From contig JAKSBO010001110.1 in NCBI GenBank assembly GCA_022361095.1, forward strand, positions 1-7,010: a DNA stretch of 7,010 nucleotides, read 5' to 3'. The notes below the pieces were generated by a model, which saw nothing but the letters and a program-made list of their open reading frames with translations, did not search any database and was not told the origin of the DNA. Both the position numbers and the translations under genes were made by a program. Numbering within the stretch: the stretch's first letter is position 1; each line of letters begins with the position of its first letter. This document shows, in pieces, positions 5,243 through 7,010 of this stretch. Origin of the DNA: Desulfobacterales bacterium. GTDB taxonomy: Bacteria; Desulfobacterota; Desulfobacteria; Desulfobacterales; Desulfobacteraceae.

Positions 5243-6082
5243 ATGGCAAAAATAGTGCATCGAGAGGAATTGGCCCAGGGAACCATTATCCTCAACGAAA
5301 TAGACGCGCCCCGTATATCGAGAAAGGCCAAACCCGGACAGTTTGTCATACTTCAGGCAGACGAAACCGGCGAACGTGTACCGTTGACCATGGCAGATAC
5401 CAATCCTGAAAAAGGCACCATTACCATCATTTACATGGTTGTGGGCAAATCCACGGCCAGATTCAAAGATCTTAAGGTCGGTGAAGAATACTATGCGCTG
5501 ATTGGTCCCTTGGGAGCGCCCACCCATATTGAAAAGTTAGGAAAAGTTGTCTGTGTGGGCGGTGGAACCGGCATTGCCGTACTGCACCCCATTGCACGGG
5601 CATTAAAGGAAGCCGGTAATGATGTTACCTCTATTTTAGGTTCCAGAACTTACGACTTGCTCATCTTGGAAGAGAAGATGCGCCAAGCATCCGATACTTT
5701 GCATATCTGTACCGATGACGGTTCCAAGGGGCACCACGGGTTTGTTACGGATATACTCAAAGAGACCATTGAAAAAGAGGATATTGCCCTTGTTGTGGCC
5801 ATCGGCCCTATTCCCATGATGAAATTTTGCAGCCTGATCACCAAAGATAAAGGCATTAAAACCATGGTCAGCTTGAATCCCATCATGGTGGACGGCACAG
5901 GCATGTGCGGCGGATGCCGGGTATCTATAGGCGGAAAGACAAAATTCGCATGTGTGGACGGCCCGGAATTTGACGGCCATCAGGTTGATTTTGACGGGCT
6001 TGCCAAACGGCTTGCATCCTACGCGGAAGTTGAAAAACAATCCATGGATGCTTACAACAAATGTCAATGCAATACAAAGTAA
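5243..6082 (+). CDS. nfnA: NADH-dependent reduced ferredoxin:NADP+ oxidoreductase small subunit (NfnA; SudB-like FAD/[2Fe-2S] protein)
   Basis: This is a complete 279-residue protein, the usual length for the family. The N-terminal flavin domain shows KPGQFVILQ (30-38) and RVPLTMAD (45-52, FAD phosphate binding). The nucleotide domain has VCVGGGTGIAVLHPIARAL (103-121), and the C-terminal part has a [2Fe-2S] pattern DGTGMCGGC...FACVDGPEFDG with D217, C222, C225 and C237. In structurally studied NfnA the cluster has one aspartate and three cysteine ligands, which fits this set. NfnA carries the NADH site and, with NfnB, couples exergonic and endergonic electron transfer between NADPH, NADH and ferredoxin in the cytoplasm. 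Homologous pairs have also been called sulfide dehydrogenase SudBA and glutamate-synthase small-chain-like. The context, immediately before a two-cluster NfnB, favours Nfn. Two extra cysteines (C274, C276) end the protein. Confidence 0.9.
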   Translation: MAKIVHREELAQGTIILNEIDAPRISRKAKPGQFVILQADETGERVPLTMADTNPEKGTITIIYMVVGKSTARFKDLKVGEEYYALIGPLGAPTHIEKLGKVVCVGGGTGIAVLHPIARALKEAGNDVTSILGSRTYDLLILEEKMRQASDTLHICTDDGSKGHHGFVTDILKETIEKEDIALVVAIGPIPMMKFCSLITKDKGIKTMVSLNPIMVDGTGMCGGCRVSIGGKTKFACVDGPEFDGHQVDFDGLAKRLASYAEVEKQSMDAYNKCQCNTK

Positions 6083-6114
6083 TGCGCCCCTTTTAGGGAT
6101 ATACGGAGGAATAG

Positions 6115-7010
6115 ATGGCAGATAAAAAAGTAAAAGTTGACCGGGCAGTGATGCCGGAACAAGACCCGGACGTCAGGCGCAGAAATTTTTTGGAAGTTCC
6201 GTTAGGCCTTTCCGAAGAGATGGCCATAACCGAAGCAAAACGCTGTATTCAATGCAAGAAACCCGCCTGCATGGACGGATGCCCGGTTTCGGTAGCCATC
6301 CCTGAATTTATCAAATGCATAGCTGACGGTGATTTTAGCGCTGCGGCTAAAAAACTATGGGAACGCAATGCCCTACCCGCAGTGTGCGGCAGGGTCTGCC
6401 CCCAGGAAGAACAATGCGAAGGCAGGTGTATTCTCGGCAAAAAAGGCAAACCGGTTGCCATTGGATATCTGGAACGTTTTGCCGCAGACTGGGAGCGTAA
6501 AAACGGCAAAGGCGAAGTGCCTGAAGTGGCTGAAAAAACCGGCAAGAAAGTGGCGGTTATCGGTTCCGGCCCCTCCGGGCTGACCGTGGCAGGCGATCTT
6601 CTGGTCAAGGGGCACGATGTCACCATTTTCGAAGCATTCCATAAACCCGGCGGGGTTCTGGTATACGGTATTCCCGAATTCCGGCTGCCCAAAGAGATTG
6701 TTGCAGCCGAAGTGGCCACCCTTGAAAAGATGGGCGCCAAAATTGAATGTAACACCGTCATTGGTGCCACCGTCACCGTTGACGAACTGTTTGCCGAAGG
6801 GTATGACGCAGCATACATTGGGGTGGGCGCAGGGCTTCCCAGATTCATGAATCTGCCCGGCGAAAACCTCATCGGTATCTATTCTGCCAATGAATACCTG
6901 ACCCGGACCAACTTGATGAAAGGCTACCTGTTCCCCGAATATGATACGCCCATTGCCCGGGGCAAGAATGTTGTGGTGCTTGGTGCCGGCAACGTGGCTA
7001 TGGACGCCGC
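6115..7010 (+). CDS. nfnB: NfnB large subunit (GltD-like FAD/[4Fe-4S] oxidoreductase); 3' end missing
   Basis: The frame opens at ATG 6115 with GGAGG five bases upstream, 32 bases after nfnA, so the two are one operon; it runs off the window end without a stop. Visible are 298 residues of an expected 460-480. The N-terminal ferredoxin-like domain has CIQCKKPACMDGCP (C44, C47, C52, C56) and CGRVCPQEEQCEGRC (C91, C95, C101, C105), the ligand sets expected for two [4Fe-4S] clusters. The flavin-binding Rossmann motif is VIGSGPSG (148-155) with the ribose-contact E173, followed by PGGVLVYGIPEFRLP (178-192). The second nucleotide motif VLGAGNVAMD (288-297) marks the NADP(H) domain. In NfnAB this subunit holds the bifurcating FAD and the ferredoxin-side clusters. 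A glutamate synthase small chain (GltD) is the main alternative, but no gltB is seen and the NfnA partner is adjacent. Confidence 0.9.
   Translation, partial: MADKKVKVDRAVMPEQDPDVRRRNFLEVPLGLSEEMAITEAKRCIQCKKPACMDGCPVSVAIPEFIKCIADGDFSAAAKKLWERNALPAVCGRVCPQEEQCEGRCILGKKGKPVAIGYLERFAADWERKNGKGEVPEVAEKTGKKVAVIGSGPSGLTVAGDLLVKGHDVTIFEAFHKPGGVLVYGIPEFRLPKEIVAAEVATLEKMGAKIECNTVIGATVTVDELFAEGYDAAYIGVGAGLPRFMNLPGENLIGIYSANEYLTRTNLMKGYLFPEYDTPIARGKNVVVLGAGNVAMDA

Noticed and set aside
6249..6872. 207-codon minus-strand ORF opposite nfnB
   Set aside because: Antisense to the complete set of NfnB cluster and Rossmann motifs; composition is shadow-like.

Overview
The window most resembles a mesophilic sulfate-reducing or related anaerobic member of the Desulfobacterota, probably Desulfobacteraceae-like. 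This is inferred from the gene set, not from a marker gene. It holds an archaeal/deltaproteobacterial-type GTP PEP carboxykinase, a two-gene electron-bifurcating Nfn-type transhydrogenase, a taurine-pyruvate-aminotransferase-like enzyme, coding DNA of roughly balanced base composition and AT-rich intergenic DNA. There are six protein genes, two of them cut by the window edges. I see no rRNA, tRNA, CRISPR array, transposase, phage gene or toxin-antitoxin pair.

Left part (1-2440): a class III aminotransferase (plus strand, 5' end missing) faces two minus-strand genes, a PHP-domain phosphoesterase (1514-2440) followed by a 25-bp-overlapping flavin-binding PNPOx/NimA-like protein (1083-1538). The 130-bp convergent gap holds a long inverted repeat whose first arm supplies the aminotransferase stop codon, followed by several smaller dyads.

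Middle (2441-4749): a 359-bp AT-rich divergent intergenic region separates the PHP gene from pckG. It contains a perfect 7+4+7 dyad at 2635-2652 that looks like an operator. pckG is complete (649 aa) and belongs to a branch whose nucleotide-binding motifs differ from the textbook vertebrate/enterobacterial GTP enzyme. A GC-rich hairpin follows it.

Right part (4750-7010): a 493-bp gap ends in a structured putative 5' leader (consensus -10 box, 13-bp hairpin, further dyads) in front of nfnA and nfnB. NfnA (FAD, [2Fe-2S]) and NfnB (two [4Fe-4S] motifs, FAD, second Rossmann fold; truncated by the window end) should form the cytoplasmic complex that couples NADPH, NADH and ferredoxin pools. Together with PEPCK (oxaloacetate/PEP interconversion) the right half is central carbon and redox metabolism of an anaerobe.

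No clearly new multi-gene system is visible. The items most worth a second look are non-coding: the repeat at the aminotransferase stop, the dyad upstream of pckG, and the hairpin leader of nfnAB.
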